From CAYXSX01 sp964467925 (lineage in GTDB: Bacteria > Pseudomonadota > Alphaproteobacteria > Micavibrionales > Micavibrionaceae), in the NCBI GenBank assembly GCA_964467925.1, contig CAYXSX010000002.1:124001-188000 (forward strand): 64,000 bases of DNA, written 5' to 3'. Below the pieces are notes generated by a model. It did not search any database. It worked only from the letters and a program-made list of their open reading frames with translations, and had not been told where the DNA came from. Shown piece after piece: positions 40,798 to 49,766 of this stretch. The position numbers were made by a program, and so were the translations under genes. Each line of letters opens with the position of its first letter. Within the stretch, counting starts at the first letter, position 1.

Positions 40798-41111
40798 ATG
40801 AAGACTATTGAACGTCATTTGTATAGCAGGGGCGGCTATTATTATTTTCGTAAATCTTTTCCCCGCAATCTTCACTTCCTCCTGCCCTACAAAGAGATAT
40901 GGATAGGTTTAAATACGCAGGATTTGAGCATAGCAAGGGTGCAATCCGTACAGTTATGGGTGATTTTATTTTCAAGGATATAGGCACGAACGAGGCCAAA
41001 CATTTTAAGTCCCTGCTCATGAAAATCCCTTCCAATGCCAAGAAGCTCCACAACATCGACAGTTTCAAAGGCATCGACCTAGATAAACTGAAAGGAAAGC
41101 TACGGCCCTAA
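40798..41111 (+). pseudogene. decayed tyrosine integrase
   Basis: The first frame (from ATG 40798) reads HLYSRGGYYYFRKSFPRNL and KEIWIGLNTQDLSIARVQS, the N-terminal arm-binding region of phage-type tyrosine integrases. It then shifts frame; the second frame carries a linker-like DEAxxFKxLL version (GTNEAKHFKSLLMKIPSNAK). The catalytic domain is missing. It starts 97 bp after the second att copy, the usual place of an integrase gene. Confidence 0.7.
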
Positions 41112-41114
41112 ATT

Positions 41115-41414
41115 TTATGCACTGCAGTATATGTTATAGAGAGCCTGCACAACTTTTTCGGCTTGCTGCGAGGCAATCCTGTATATCACGGTTTGCCCTT
41201 TTTTTCGATACTCTACCAGTCCTTCGCTACGCATTTTTCCTAGAAATTGTGAAATCTGAGACTGGCTGGCAGCTCCCTTTTCGGCGTTCACGATTTCTCC
41301 AACACTCATCTCGCCTTCATGTAAGAGAGTACACAAAATTGAAAGCCGTACAGGGTGGGCAAGCAATTTTAATAGCCCGACAGCATTATTAAGCTTTGCG
41401 TGTTTTTCATCCAT
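41115..41414 (-). CDS. ArsR-family persulfide-type repressor (BigR/SqrR-like)
   Basis: 99 residues from ATG at 41414; a longer upstream frame is AT-rich promoter read through. Winged-helix motifs LAHPVRLSILCTLLHEGEMSVGEI and ASQSQISQFLGKMR are ArsR-type. Two cysteines (in LSILC and at the end NIYC) match the dithiol pair of BigR/SqrR sensors that react with persulfides. It is divergent from a rhodanese-TauE-persulfide dioxygenase operon that it probably represses. Confidence 0.85.
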   Translation of the reverse strand: MDEKHAKLNNAVGLLKLLAHPVRLSILCTLLHEGEMSVGEIVNAEKGAASQSQISQFLGKMRSEGLVEYRKKGQTVIYRIASQQAEKVVQALYNIYCSA

Positions 41415-41440
41415 AGCGCTTATTATTTCCGTTAAGTGAC

Positions 41441-41480
41441 TTGACAAATATATTATAAAAGTATAATTTATATTATTATA
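41441..41480 (+). promoter_or_regulatory. AT-rich promoter/operator of persulfide operon
   Basis: TTGACA at 41441 and TATAAT at 41462 (15-bp spacing) overlap an AT-palindromic stretch (TATAATTTATATTATTATA), the type of sequence bound by BigR-like repressors. The 124-bp region between the divergent genes has no coding potential. Confidence 0.5.
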
Positions 41481-41538
41481 AACAATTAATATATTGATGC
41501 AAGTTTTAAAATGTACATATAAAAAACAGGAGTTTGAA

Positions 41539-42171
41539 ATGCCAGAGTTTTTAAGGATTTCTGCCAACGAATTGGATAATTTAGACCCAAACAAGGGCAT
41601 TATTCTGGATGTCCGCACGGCGATGGAGCACGCTGAAAAGCGGCTGAGCTTCGGTCACGCGCTGGTGCCGCTGGATCAATTAAGTCCAAGGGACTTTATG
41701 ATACGCCACGGTCTCGACAAACATTCAGCCGTATACATTTTATGCCGAAGCGGCAAAAGAGCAGCGCAAGCAGCTGAGCGCTTTGTCTCAGAAGGATATA
41801 AAAATGTGCATGTTATAGAAGGCGGCATAATTGCCTGTGAAGACTATGGGCATGAAATAAAAGGCCACGGCGCTAATGCATCTTCCGCGGTCGGAAAAAC
41901 GACCGGACCCATTTCTCTGGAGCGACAGGTTCGAATCGCCGCCGGCTTATTTGCATCTGTAGGTGCCGCGCTTGCGTTAATTGTGAATCCGGTTCTGGCC
42001 ATCATCCCTTTGTTGGTTGGCTGCGGTCTTATTTTTGCTGGCATCACCGATCGCTGCGGAATGGCGTTGGCTTTAACCAAAGCCCCTTGGAACAAACAAG
42101 TTTCAGACGTTTCACGCAACACGGCTCCTGCAAAGACAAGAGAAGCAGGACAAAGTTGCAATGCAAATTGA
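41539..42171 (+). CDS. rhodanese with C-terminal membrane domain (DUF2892-like)
   Basis: 210 residues from ATG 41539, which has a CAGGAG site; the upstream ATGs lie in the operator region. Residues 1-110 form a rhodanese domain with active-site loop CRSGKRA. The C-terminal part (ERQVRIAAGLFASVGAALAL; PVLAIIPLLVGCGLIFAGITDRCGM) is the two-helix DUF2892 module also found in YgaP-type rhodaneses. It transfers sulfane sulfur at the inner membrane. Overlaps TauE by 11 bp. Confidence 0.9.
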   Translation: MPEFLRISANELDNLDPNKGIILDVRTAMEHAEKRLSFGHALVPLDQLSPRDFMIRHGLDKHSAVYILCRSGKRAAQAAERFVSEGYKNVHVIEGGIIACEDYGHEIKGHGANASSAVGKTTGPISLERQVRIAAGLFASVGAALALIVNPVLAIIPLLVGCGLIFAGITDRCGMALALTKAPWNKQVSDVSRNTAPAKTREAGQSCNAN

Positions 42172-42934
42172 CCTCGCCACTATAGCTTTCGGATCTCTGG
42201 TAGGCCTCTCTTTGGGGCTCACCGGAAGTGGTGGATCCATTTTGGCAATCCCTCTGCTGATTTATGGTGTGGGGTTAACCGCACAACAGGCCTTGCCGGT
42301 CTCCTTGTTAATGGTGGCTGCGATTGCAGCTATCGGAGCGCTCCGGCAATCACTAAACAGACAGGTAGACTGGCGAGCTGCACTTTTATTTTCATTGACA
42401 GGCATTTTAGTATCGCCGTTAGTCGTCAGCATAACGCATGATGTTGATGAACGAATAAGGATCGGCTTATTCGCTTTACTCATGTTTATAGTCTCCACCC
42501 GTATGGCATTTCAGCGAAAAAAGCCTGAAACTCCCATTGCGGACACCAAGAAAAGCCCAAAACAAAACATAGGACTGATTGCTCTAGGAGGCTCATTCGC
42601 AGGAGCCATGGCCGGTTTTTTTGGTGTTGGCGGCGGGTTTATTATTGTGCCGTTTTTAATTCTGCTTTTTGCAATGCCGTATAAACGGGCAGTGGGTACG
42701 TCACTGGCAAGTATAGCACTTATATCAATGTCTGCATTGGTCGGCTTTTTTATGGAAGGCGCTTCTTTTGATACTTTCCTTCTTGTCGGTTTTTCAGGTG
42801 GAGGAGTTATAGGCTTACTGATTGGAACGATGATGGTCAATATTATCCCGGAAATAGCCGCAAAGGGTATTTTTGCACTAGTTACATCAGCACTTGCCGT
42901 ATTTATGCTTTACGACAAATTTATCTTACAATAA
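42161..42934 (+). CDS. TauE/SafE-family sulfite/anion exporter
   Basis: 257 residues, eight or so hydrophobic helices with the internal duplication of TauE/SafE (GLSLGLTGSGGSILAIPLLI and AGAMAGFFGVGGGFIIVPFL). In persulfide operons this protein is thought to export sulfite formed by the dioxygenase. It follows the rhodanese with overlap and precedes the dioxygenase by 11 bp. Confidence 0.9.
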   Translation: MQIDLATIAFGSLVGLSLGLTGSGGSILAIPLLIYGVGLTAQQALPVSLLMVAAIAAIGALRQSLNRQVDWRAALLFSLTGILVSPLVVSITHDVDERIRIGLFALLMFIVSTRMAFQRKKPETPIADTKKSPKQNIGLIALGGSFAGAMAGFFGVGGGFIIVPFLILLFAMPYKRAVGTSLASIALISMSALVGFFMEGASFDTFLLVGFSGGGVIGLLIGTMMVNIIPEIAAKGIFALVTSALAVFMLYDKFILQ

Positions 42935-42945
42935 GGAGGTATCTC

Positions 42946-43830
42946 ATGACCCAAAACGATATAAGAAAGCCAGACGTTCGCGGATTTTTTGATCCGATTA
43001 CTGCAACATGGACCTACGTAGTGTACGCAGAAGGCGATGAGGATAAACGATGCGCTGTTATCGACAGTGTTCTAGACTACGATATTCATTCTGGACGAAC
43101 AAAAACAGACTCTGCCGATCGCGTGATCGACTTCATTAAAGCGAACGGTCTGGAAGTGGAATGGATTTTGGAGACGCATATCCATGCAGACCATTTGACT
43201 GGCTCTAATTATATCAAAGAAAAGCTTGGTGGACAGACAGCAATCAGCAAGCACATCCTCAAAGTTTTGGAAACATGGGAGCCAATCTTTCATAACGAAG
43301 CCGACACCCAAAAAAACGGTTATCAATTTGACCATCTGTTTGAGGATGATGAGGAGTTTTCCATTGGTCCATTTGCCGCGCGCATTATTTATACGCCAGG
43401 CCATACACCTGCGGATACGTCCTACATTATCAGCGATGCCGTATTTGTTGGAGACTCTATGTTCCTTCCCGATGTAGGAACAGGACGGTGTGATTTTCCT
43501 GGTGGCAGTGCAGAGGATTCATATGAATCCTCTCGTAAATTGCTAAATTTACCTGATAGCTATCGGATGTATGTTGGTCACGATTATCCTCCTGGTGAGA
43601 AACGCGAACCCCAATGTATGGCTACAATCGCAGAGCAAAAAGAGCACAATGTCCGTGTGCGCGAGGGCATTAGTAAGAAACAATACGTAACAAAACGAAA
43701 TAGCGACGATGAAGGTAAAGACGTTCCCAAGTTATTGTTTCCTTCTATTCAGGTTAATTTGCGTGGCGGGACCTTCGGACAGAAAACTGAAGGTGTTCAG
43801 TACGTAAAAATTCCTGTCGATAAGATATGA
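42946..43830 (+). CDS. MBL-fold persulfide dioxygenase (Blh/ETHE1-like)
   Basis: 294 residues. ETHIHADHLTGSNYIKEKLGG is the metal-binding HxHxDH motif; YTPGHTPADTSY and VGDSMFLPDVGTGRCDFPGG are typical of ETHE1/Blh-type persulfide dioxygenases, which oxidise glutathione persulfide to sulfite with a mononuclear iron. An AAGGAGG site precedes the ATG. Last gene of the operon. Confidence 0.93.
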   Translation: MTQNDIRKPDVRGFFDPITATWTYVVYAEGDEDKRCAVIDSVLDYDIHSGRTKTDSADRVIDFIKANGLEVEWILETHIHADHLTGSNYIKEKLGGQTAISKHILKVLETWEPIFHNEADTQKNGYQFDHLFEDDEEFSIGPFAARIIYTPGHTPADTSYIISDAVFVGDSMFLPDVGTGRCDFPGGSAEDSYESSRKLLNLPDSYRMYVGHDYPPGEKREPQCMATIAEQKEHNVRVREGISKKQYVTKRNSDDEGKDVPKLLFPSIQVNLRGGTFGQKTEGVQYVKIPVDKI

Positions 43831-44056
43831 TCGTGTAGACTACCAACTAGCTGGTTAGATAATTGATTTGAATGGGTACTCATTTTCTGGACATAGATGG
43901 TATAAGACCCTCAAATCAAGAAAGCTTGGAAAGCACAAGGAGAGCACAAACCATTTCAGGGAATAACAATGTTGGAAAAAACTCCGCTTTCTGCGGTTTA
44001 TTGGTTGTACGCCAGGTATTTGAGCCAAACTTTTAGACGTTCGCGGGAAAAGTGAA

Positions 44057-44542
44057 TTATTGATCAGTTTCTGCAAGGCGAAATCTGCTAAAAACTTTAC
44101 CATTAATTACAACTTCTCCATCTTCTATAAAATTGAGGCGAAACAAAAATTTTAACCTAACTCTGCTCGGCGGTAATAAAACTGTAATAGTTTTTAAAGG
44201 CAAGTTACTATATGCATGTTTCTTGACTGCGCTGAATATTTTAAAACCCCAACCCCAAAATTTTGGATCTAGAACAAGAGCAAAATCAGCATTTCCGCCT
44301 TCTGGCTGCAAACCACCCCAACCAGCAAACTTTCCGTGAATTTTAATAGCCCAGGGTCCAAACCCAAATTCATCCCATAACTTTTGTTTTGATTTCAGAA
44401 ATTTATTGTAATCTTGCTGAGAGAAAGTGCCCTCGAGCAGTGGCAGATAACGTCGCACCTTTTCGTTATTCATAAGATTTAAAAAACACTCTTTTGGAAT
44501 TGTATTAAGACGAACAAATTCAATGTCAGGCATGTAAATCAC
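44057..44542 (-). CDS. GNAT-family N-acetyltransferase
   Basis: 161 residues (start at 44542, or 44533 at the second Met). RimJ/RimL-like pattern: LNTIPKECFLNLMNNEKVRRYLP, WAIKIHGKFAGWGGLQPEGG and FWGWGFKIFSAV in the acetyl-CoA region. Substrate unknown. It overlaps the end of the TetR gene by 4 bp, so both are one transcript. Confidence 0.8.
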   Translation of the reverse strand: MIYMPDIEFVRLNTIPKECFLNLMNNEKVRRYLPLLEGTFSQQDYNKFLKSKQKLWDEFGFGPWAIKIHGKFAGWGGLQPEGGNADFALVLDPKFWGWGFKIFSAVKKHAYSNLPLKTITVLLPPSRVRLKFLFRLNFIEDGEVVINGKVFSRFRLAETDQ

Positions 44543-45111
44543 GCTTTGCGAAAATGTTGTTGAATGAGCAGGGTTGCTATTTTTTTTGCTGTAATAGCGG
44601 CTGTAGGATCTTTGCTGACTTGTGCCGTCACAATCGCACCTTCTAGCAATATCCCAAGCTCTCCAGCTAATTCACCAGGACTTTTAGTGGCCGCCTCCAC
44701 ACATAATTTTTCAATATAGTTGCGCATCATCATTTTAAAATCTTTGCTAATCGCACGAATGGGGGAGCTGTCTTCCGAATATTCACCGACGGCATTAATA
44801 AAGACACACCCGAAAAAATTGTTTTGCGAAAACCAGGCATGCGCAACATCAAACACGCCAAGAAGCTTTTCTTCCGGTGTTGAACCGGTTTTTTCCACTT
44901 CACGCATAAAAAAGTTGCGAAAACGGCTGTCATACTGGCGCAGTGCGGCCATGATCAGTTCCTCTTTCGTGCGAAAATGCGAATACATAGTTTTCTTCGA
45001 GACGCCTGAAACTTCCATGATTTTGTCAATACCCGTTGCATGAAAACCATGCTTGCAAAACAAATCTATGGCAGTGTTTAAAAGATGGTCGCGCCGACTG
45101 GGTCTGGGCAT
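44539..45111 (-). CDS. TetR-family transcriptional repressor
   Basis: 190 residues. The N-terminal helix-turn-helix region (LFCKHGFHATGIDKIMEVSGVSKKTMYSHF) is clear TetR type; the ligand domain is AcrR-like. It is divergent from the AhpD-like gene, and two AAGTAAACA/TGTTTACTT inverted repeats lie between them. It probably controls both directions. Confidence 0.9.
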   Translation of the reverse strand: MPRPSRRDHLLNTAIDLFCKHGFHATGIDKIMEVSGVSKKTMYSHFRTKEELIMAALRQYDSRFRNFFMREVEKTGSTPEEKLLGVFDVAHAWFSQNNFFGCVFINAVGEYSEDSSPIRAISKDFKMMMRNYIEKLCVEAATKSPGELAGELGILLEGAIVTAQVSKDPTAAITAKKIATLLIQQHFRKA

Positions 45112-45172
45112 AAATTCTCCTTATATATACAATTCTGTTTCTTATAAAATTATGCGTCAGCTAATTTTATTA

Positions 45173-45217
45173 TGTTTACTTATTGCATATATATCCTATA
45201 TAAACAACAAGTAAACA
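45173..45217. promoter_or_regulatory. distal TetR operator arms
   Basis: TGTTTACTT at 45173 and AAGTAAACA at 45209, the same 9-bp arms as the compact palindrome at 45291 but 27 bp apart. Confidence 0.5.
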
Positions 45218-45290
45218 GCAAGTTCCCTTATAAATTTTTCATCGACAAACTTGACAATGTAACCAACGCGGCTTAATTGATGAATTACAA

Positions 45291-45312
45291 AAGTAAACAT
45301 ATTTGTTTACTT
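45291..45312. promoter_or_regulatory. TetR operator palindrome
   Basis: AAGTAAACA, TATT, TGTTTACTT: perfect 9-bp inverted arms around a 4-bp centre. It lies 34 bp before the AhpD-like ATG and downstream of a TTGACA at 45251, placing it over the likely transcription start. Confidence 0.7.
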
Positions 45313-45345
45313 AAAATTAACCCCGTTAATGAAAGGATACATATC

Positions 45346-45900
45346 ATGCAACGGATCAAAACACTGAAAATCGACACGGCCAGTGGTAAAGCCAAAGAAC
45401 TGCTGGAAGGTGTAAAGAAGGCCATGGGCGCCGAAATTAACATCTTTGGTGCATTTGCAAATGCACCGGCAGCTTTGGAAGGCTACCTGAACCTTAATGG
45501 TGCATTGGGCAAAGGCGTTCTCTCCCCCAAACTCCGTGAGCAACTTGCGCTGGTAACAGCCGGATATAACGGCTGCAATTATTGTGCCTCGGCACACACT
45601 TATCTGGGCGGCAAAGCCGGAATTGATGAGGCTGAGTTAACGTCTAATCTGGAAGGTAGATCTTCTGACGGTAAAACGCAGGCCGCCTTGACCTTTGCTA
45701 CAAGCTTGATCGAAAAGCGGGGCCGTGTGAGCGAAGCAGAGGTCAAAGCCGTTCGCAGTGCAGGTTTCAGCGATGAGGAAATCATTGAAATTCTGGCGCA
45801 TGTCGCGTTGAATAGCTTTACAAATTATTTCAACGAAGCGTTCCAGACAGAAATCGATTTTCCCGTCATCAATACTAAGAAAACTCACAAGGCCGCTTAA
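45346..45900 (+). CDS. AhpD-like carboxymuconolactone decarboxylase-family protein
   Basis: 184 residues from ATG 45346, which has a GAAAGGA site. GYNGCNYCASAHTYLG carries the C-x-x-C and His of AhpD-like peroxidases; ALVTAGYN and FTNYFNEAFQTEIDFP are typical of the family. Probable thiol-dependent peroxidase active on organic peroxides. Under TetR control by context. Confidence 0.92.
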   Translation: MQRIKTLKIDTASGKAKELLEGVKKAMGAEINIFGAFANAPAALEGYLNLNGALGKGVLSPKLREQLALVTAGYNGCNYCASAHTYLGGKAGIDEAELTSNLEGRSSDGKTQAALTFATSLIEKRGRVSEAEVKAVRSAGFSDEEIIEILAHVALNSFTNYFNEAFQTEIDFPVINTKKTHKAA

Positions 45901-45912
45901 CTTCAAACCCCA

Positions 45913-45950
45913 GAAAGCCTGTGAGCCTCTCTCGCAGGCTTTCCTTTTTT
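45913..45950 (+). terminator. rho-independent terminator
   Basis: GAAAGCCTG and CAGGCTTTC with a 13-base loop followed by CTTTTTT, directly after the AhpD-like gene. Confidence 0.85.
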
Positions 45951-46103
45951 ACATTATAAGAGAAAGGACATGTAAATAATGAAACTACAATTTCTAAGCG
46001 TCAATTTAAACAGTATGGTTGTCATGCGACACGAACAAGGCAGGGCGTAAGGTCCATGAAACGAGCATTCCTTTTAACGATACTTCCGGGTTGATCCGAA
46101 CAC

Positions 46104-46312
46104 TGGCAAAACAACGTCACTCTTGATCCAAGCAATGCGCATCTGATTAGAAAATTCTTCATCGAATACGCTACTGGTGCATATTCGACGGCAAATCTAC
46201 GCGCACAAATACGAAGCGCTTATTTCAAAAGACACGTTTGATCGATGTCAGCGAGTGCGTGAAGGTCGAAGCAAATATCAAGCTGTCAAAAAGACAAAGT
46301 GTAGGAGAGCGA
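46104..46312 (+). pseudogene. frameshifted serine recombinase remnant
   Basis: One frame reads LDPSNAHLIRKFFIEYATGA, the segment before the zinc-ribbon of resolvase/large serine recombinases. After a shift the next frame reads LISKDTFDRCQRVREGR, the following conserved part. No catalytic serine domain remains. It abuts the third att copy. The rest of 45951-46640 contains only repeats. Confidence 0.65.
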
Positions 46313-46490
46313 GGCGGAGAGCGGAAATCCTATTTTCTTGTTGAAACTTGTGCGAACGAACAGAAACGAAAAAATTCAATAATCGCAGTATGTTGTTATT
46401 GCGTCAAAAAACGTGATGGAACTTACAGAAACCGTACCAATCTCTTTTGCCAAGGTTGGGTGGGGCTGGAATCCCTTCACTGCTCCATTT
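46302..46490 (+). repeat. element end repeat with third, degraded att copy
   Basis: Diverged copy of 40512-40701. The att part (46447-46490) keeps TTGCCAAGGTTGG and ATCCCTTCAC but has lost several bases. The 120 bp after it resemble the bases that follow the tRNA at 38448 (CCGCTCAGTAACG, TTCGGGGGA), marking another element boundary. Confidence 0.8.
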
Positions 46491-46640
46491 AAAGCTGCCG
46501 CTCAGTAACGGTTTTAGTAATTTTGTCCTCTTGGGCCCGTCTTCGCTTGCTCCGCTTCGGGGGAACTGGGGAGAGTGGAAATTCACGTTTTACGCGTAAG
46601 CTTGAGTGGCTAGGTATAACCTCTCTCTGAAGTCATTCTT

Positions 46641-47006
46641 TTATGTAGAGAAAATTTGAACTTTTACAGCTTTGATTATTAGTATTACCCATCCGGCCAT
46701 AATCGTAATACCGCCCAAAGGCGTGATATAGGTGAGTTCCTCTATACTAGTTATGAGGGAAGCGTAGATGCTGAACGAAAACAGTATGACACCAAGGGCA
46801 AAGATCACCCCCGGCTTTTTGCCGTTTTTTTCAGGCGGCGCCAATGCCAAGGCCACGATCAAAACCGCGTAGAGCATATTATATCGAATGGCCGTATCAA
46901 AACTTTCTGCTTTAGCAGAAGAGAGATCAAAGCCGTGATCGCCTAGCGCACCCATAATCACGGAAGTCAGACCAAGCACTGCGCCGCAAAGTAGAAGTTT
47001 GTTCAT
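46641..47006 (-). CDS. DUF423 small membrane protein
   Basis: 121 residues from ATG 47006, preceded by GGAAGG. Four hydrophobic helices; GALGDHGFDLSSAK and RYNMLYAVLIVALALAPP match DUF423 (YgdD-like). Function unknown. Last gene of the eight-gene operon headed by the hemolysin-family gene, starting inside the kinase stop. Confidence 0.85.
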   Translation of the reverse strand: MNKLLLCGAVLGLTSVIMGALGDHGFDLSSAKAESFDTAIRYNMLYAVLIVALALAPPEKNGKKPGVIFALGVILFSFSIYASLITSIEELTYITPLGGITIMAGWVILIIKAVKVQIFST

Positions 47007-48349
47007 GAGTGAGCCTTCCATTGTATTTCGACTTTCAGTCCATTTGGCTTATTATCGGCAAGTTTAATATTTACATGATGTGCTTCGGCAATCCATTGCG
47101 CGATGGAAAGGCCTAGGCCGCTTCCCGTTTGGCTGGATTTGTCCACGCGAACAAAGCGTTCAAAAACACGGTTTTTATCTTTATTGCTAAGGCCCGGTCC
47201 CGTATCGGCAATAACGAGCGTACCATTCTGACTTAAGGAAAGTGAAATATTGCCCCCTTCCGGCGTGTATTTGACAGCATTATCAAGCAAATTTCCAAGC
47301 AATATTCGCACAGAATCCGCATGAGCCTTCACAAAAAAATGTCTTGCAATTTCTTTGTGTAAGGTGATTTTTTTCTGGGCAGCGCGCACCGAAATATCAT
47401 TTTGACATTCTTCTAATAACGCACCCAAATCGATTTTTTTCTGCGGCAGGTTTTCATGCTGCAACCGTGCTAGCGATAAGAGTTGTTCAACCAAATGCGT
47501 TGCGCGGTTGATTGAGGCTTGCAAATTCTCAAGTCCTTCGCAGCATTCGGGAATATTCTTCGCTTTTTTCATTAAAACTTGGGTTTGCGTTTTCATCGCC
47601 GCCAATGGCGTGCGCAGTTCGTGCGCTGCGTGATCGGTAAATTCACGTTCACGACGAAAACTTTCTTCCAACCGATTGAACAAATTATTCAGTGCCTGGA
47701 CCAAGGGGGCAATTTCACGAGGCATAATTTTTTTATGTATCGGAGAAAGATCATCACTACTCCTGCGATCAACATCGGCTGAGATCTCAATAACAGGGCG
47801 CAGAACTTTACGCACACCACCCCAAATAATCAGCAAAATAATCGGCAGAAACAATAATGCCGGAATGATTAACGATATCATTAACTGAATAATCAGTTCA
47901 TAACGAATGTCATAGCGCTCAGAGATTTCGATTTTGATTTTGTTGGCAGGGTTTAGAAAAACAAAAAACCGCCATTCATGACCATCAATAATCTGGTTTG
48001 AAAAACCCGGCCCGGCTTCGAAATCTTTGAACCCTTCCGTGCTGGGGGATTGCGTAATCAACTCATCCTCCACCCAAACCCGGAACCCCAGATTGCGTTC
48101 ATAGCGATGTTGAAGATCCGGGTTTTCAAGCCCCAGATGAAAACCTTCATCTTCCATAATTTCATGTTCCGTTAGCTGTAACAGAACCTTTGCCGAATGC
48201 ACCAATTGTGCATCATAGACTTCCTCAATTTCGTAGCGCGCGAAATGATAGCTGGAAGTTATCGCCAAAAGCGTGGCCACGACAATCGGAATGCCAATCC
48301 AGGCAATCAAACGACCGCGCAGAGAATAATGGGAGGAAGGGGCTGTCAT
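47003..48349 (-). CDS. sensor histidine kinase, QseC/PmrB-like
   Basis: 448 residues. An N-terminal membrane helix (about 13-30), a periplasmic sensor of some 120 residues, a second helix (about 155-178), HAMP, then HisKA with HELRTPLAAMKTQTQVL (phospho-acceptor His) and HATPase with NLLDNAVKYTPEGG and TGSGLGLSIAQWIAE. Overlaps the response regulator by 4 bp. The signal is unknown; context suggests the product or substrate of the metabolic genes upstream in the operon. Confidence 0.95.
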   Translation of the reverse strand: MTAPSSHYSLRGRLIAWIGIPIVVATLLAITSSYHFARYEIEEVYDAQLVHSAKVLLQLTEHEIMEDEGFHLGLENPDLQHRYERNLGFRVWVEDELITQSPSTEGFKDFEAGPGFSNQIIDGHEWRFFVFLNPANKIKIEISERYDIRYELIIQLMISLIIPALLFLPIILLIIWGGVRKVLRPVIEISADVDRRSSDDLSPIHKKIMPREIAPLVQALNNLFNRLEESFRREREFTDHAAHELRTPLAAMKTQTQVLMKKAKNIPECCEGLENLQASINRATHLVEQLLSLARLQHENLPQKKIDLGALLEECQNDISVRAAQKKITLHKEIARHFFVKAHADSVRILLGNLLDNAVKYTPEGGNISLSLSQNGTLVIADTGPGLSNKDKNRVFERFVRVDKSSQTGSGLGLSIAQWIAEAHHVNIKLADNKPNGLKVEIQWKAHS

Positions 48350-49002
48350 GGTTCGATCATATATCCCACACCGCGATTTGTCTTGATCAGATCATGTCCT
48401 AATTTCCGGCGCAGGGAAGAGATATAGACCTCCACCGTATTGCTTTCAATTTCTTCGGATGACCAATCGTAAATGCTCTCAGTGATTTTTTCCTTGGAAA
48501 CGCTGCGCCCGATATTGCGGATCAAACAATCAAAAACCGCGCGCTCACGTCTTGATAGTGAAACCACTTTACCCGCTTTTTCCAAATAACCGCTCGCCGG
48601 CTCATAAGATAAACCTTTATGCGTTATAACAGGGGTGACCTGTCCGCCGCTACGGCGAATGAGCGCAGCACAGCGCGCCAGCAATTCGTCCAGATCAAAG
48701 GGTTTTACGAGATAATCATCCGCGCCCGCATTCAATCCTTCGATCCTGTGACGCACAGCATCGCGTGCTGTCAGCAAAAGAACAGGAATCTGGTTTTTAT
48801 TCCGCCGTTGCCCTTCTAATAATTCCAATCCCGATGCGCCGGGCAAATTGATATCCAAAACGACAAGCGCATAGGAAGTGGTCAGCAGCGCCTCTTCCGC
48901 TTCTTCCGCCGACATCACCCAATCTACGGCATAAATATCCTTCAGGCCCTCTGCCGTAGCCTTGCCTAAATTCTTGTCATCTTCAACGAGCAGGATACGC
49001 AA
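48346..49002 (-). CDS. OmpR/QseB-family response regulator
   Basis: 218 residues. Receiver with MRILLVEDDKNLGKA, phospho-acceptor Asp in VVLDINLPG, conserved Lys in DYLVKPFDL; C-terminal winged helix with EVYISSLRRKLG and TNRGVGYMI. Regulators of this type bind direct repeats with 10-11 bp period. Three 11-bp repeats lie before the first gene of this operon (53633), suggesting autoregulation. Confidence 0.95.
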   Translation of the reverse strand: MRILLVEDDKNLGKATAEGLKDIYAVDWVMSAEEAEEALLTTSYALVVLDINLPGASGLELLEGQRRNKNQIPVLLLTARDAVRHRIEGLNAGADDYLVKPFDLDELLARCAALIRRSGGQVTPVITHKGLSYEPASGYLEKAGKVVSLSRRERAVFDCLIRNIGRSVSKEKITESIYDWSSEEIESNTVEVYISSLRRKLGHDLIKTNRGVGYMIEP

Positions 49003-49013
49003 AAGAAAGCCCT

Positions 49014-49745
49014 CTAATTATAACGAGATTTCTTTTCATCCTTCATCTTTTGATCAATCCGTGCAAGTCTTGCTTTGATTTCCTGCCTGCGCCCGGCGTC
49101 AGCCAGCGGTCTGTCGGGACGGTCTGGAGCTTGCAGGGCACGTTCCATAAAGGTTCTCGCTTCATCAAGACGGCCATCTTCCAACAGGAAATCACCGTAA
49201 AAGAAATTAGGATCAATACCAGTTGGGTTAATCTGCAGGGCCTGTTTTAAATGTTTTTCCGCTTCTTCATTGTCGCCAAAAGCCACAGGCCAGCCAGGCA
49301 CTTGGTAGTAAAGTGAGCCCAGCGATGTGTGCGCCGAACCGTCCATGGCATAGGGATCCTGCATCAATGAAGTCTCAAACAACTCTTTCGCTTTTTTTAC
49401 TTTCCCCAAAGCCGACATGCCCTTTACGATCCCCGCATCAGTAGAAAGAATAATTCCTTCCCAGATTTTCGGCTCTGGACGATCACTGTAATAGGCAGTT
49501 ACCTTGGCGGCATAGGTTTCCAAGTCATGAATGGCATCCAGCTGCGCACCCTCGTCAGGCGTCTGGTATTTGATCCGTGCCCACTGGGTTTGCAAATAAC
49601 GAATTTGTTCCATAACAGGGTCTTCTTGTTGCGCTGTATAGGCAGCTTGTGATTGTCCCGGCGAAGAGCCGTATTCCTGCGCAATGGTGGGCAGGCTTGC
49701 GCTACTAAGAAGCAGAGCGGTGCAAAGCGGTAATATTTGTTTCAT
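49014..49745 (-). CDS. exported TPR protein
   Basis: 243 residues with an N-terminal signal peptide (LCTALLLSSASLPTIAQE). TPR-like units at about 130-215 (AHTSLGSLYYQVPGW; EEAEKHLKQALQINPTGIDPN). Similar periplasmic TPR proteins are encoded with related operons; role unknown. Confidence 0.8.
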   Translation of the reverse strand: MKQILPLCTALLLSSASLPTIAQEYGSSPGQSQAAYTAQQEDPVMEQIRYLQTQWARIKYQTPDEGAQLDAIHDLETYAAKVTAYYSDRPEPKIWEGIILSTDAGIVKGMSALGKVKKAKELFETSLMQDPYAMDGSAHTSLGSLYYQVPGWPVAFGDNEEAEKHLKQALQINPTGIDPNFFYGDFLLEDGRLDEARTFMERALQAPDRPDRPLADAGRRQEIKARLARIDQKMKDEKKSRYN

Positions 49746-49766
49746 CTTTCATCTCCTCATTTATAT

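Noticed and set aside
40612..40875. Minus-strand ORF with SEGIRTLDPNLGK-type sequence
   Set aside because: This is the translation of the tRNA-Gly 3' end read backwards; the same shadow appears at 46404-46586. Not a gene.
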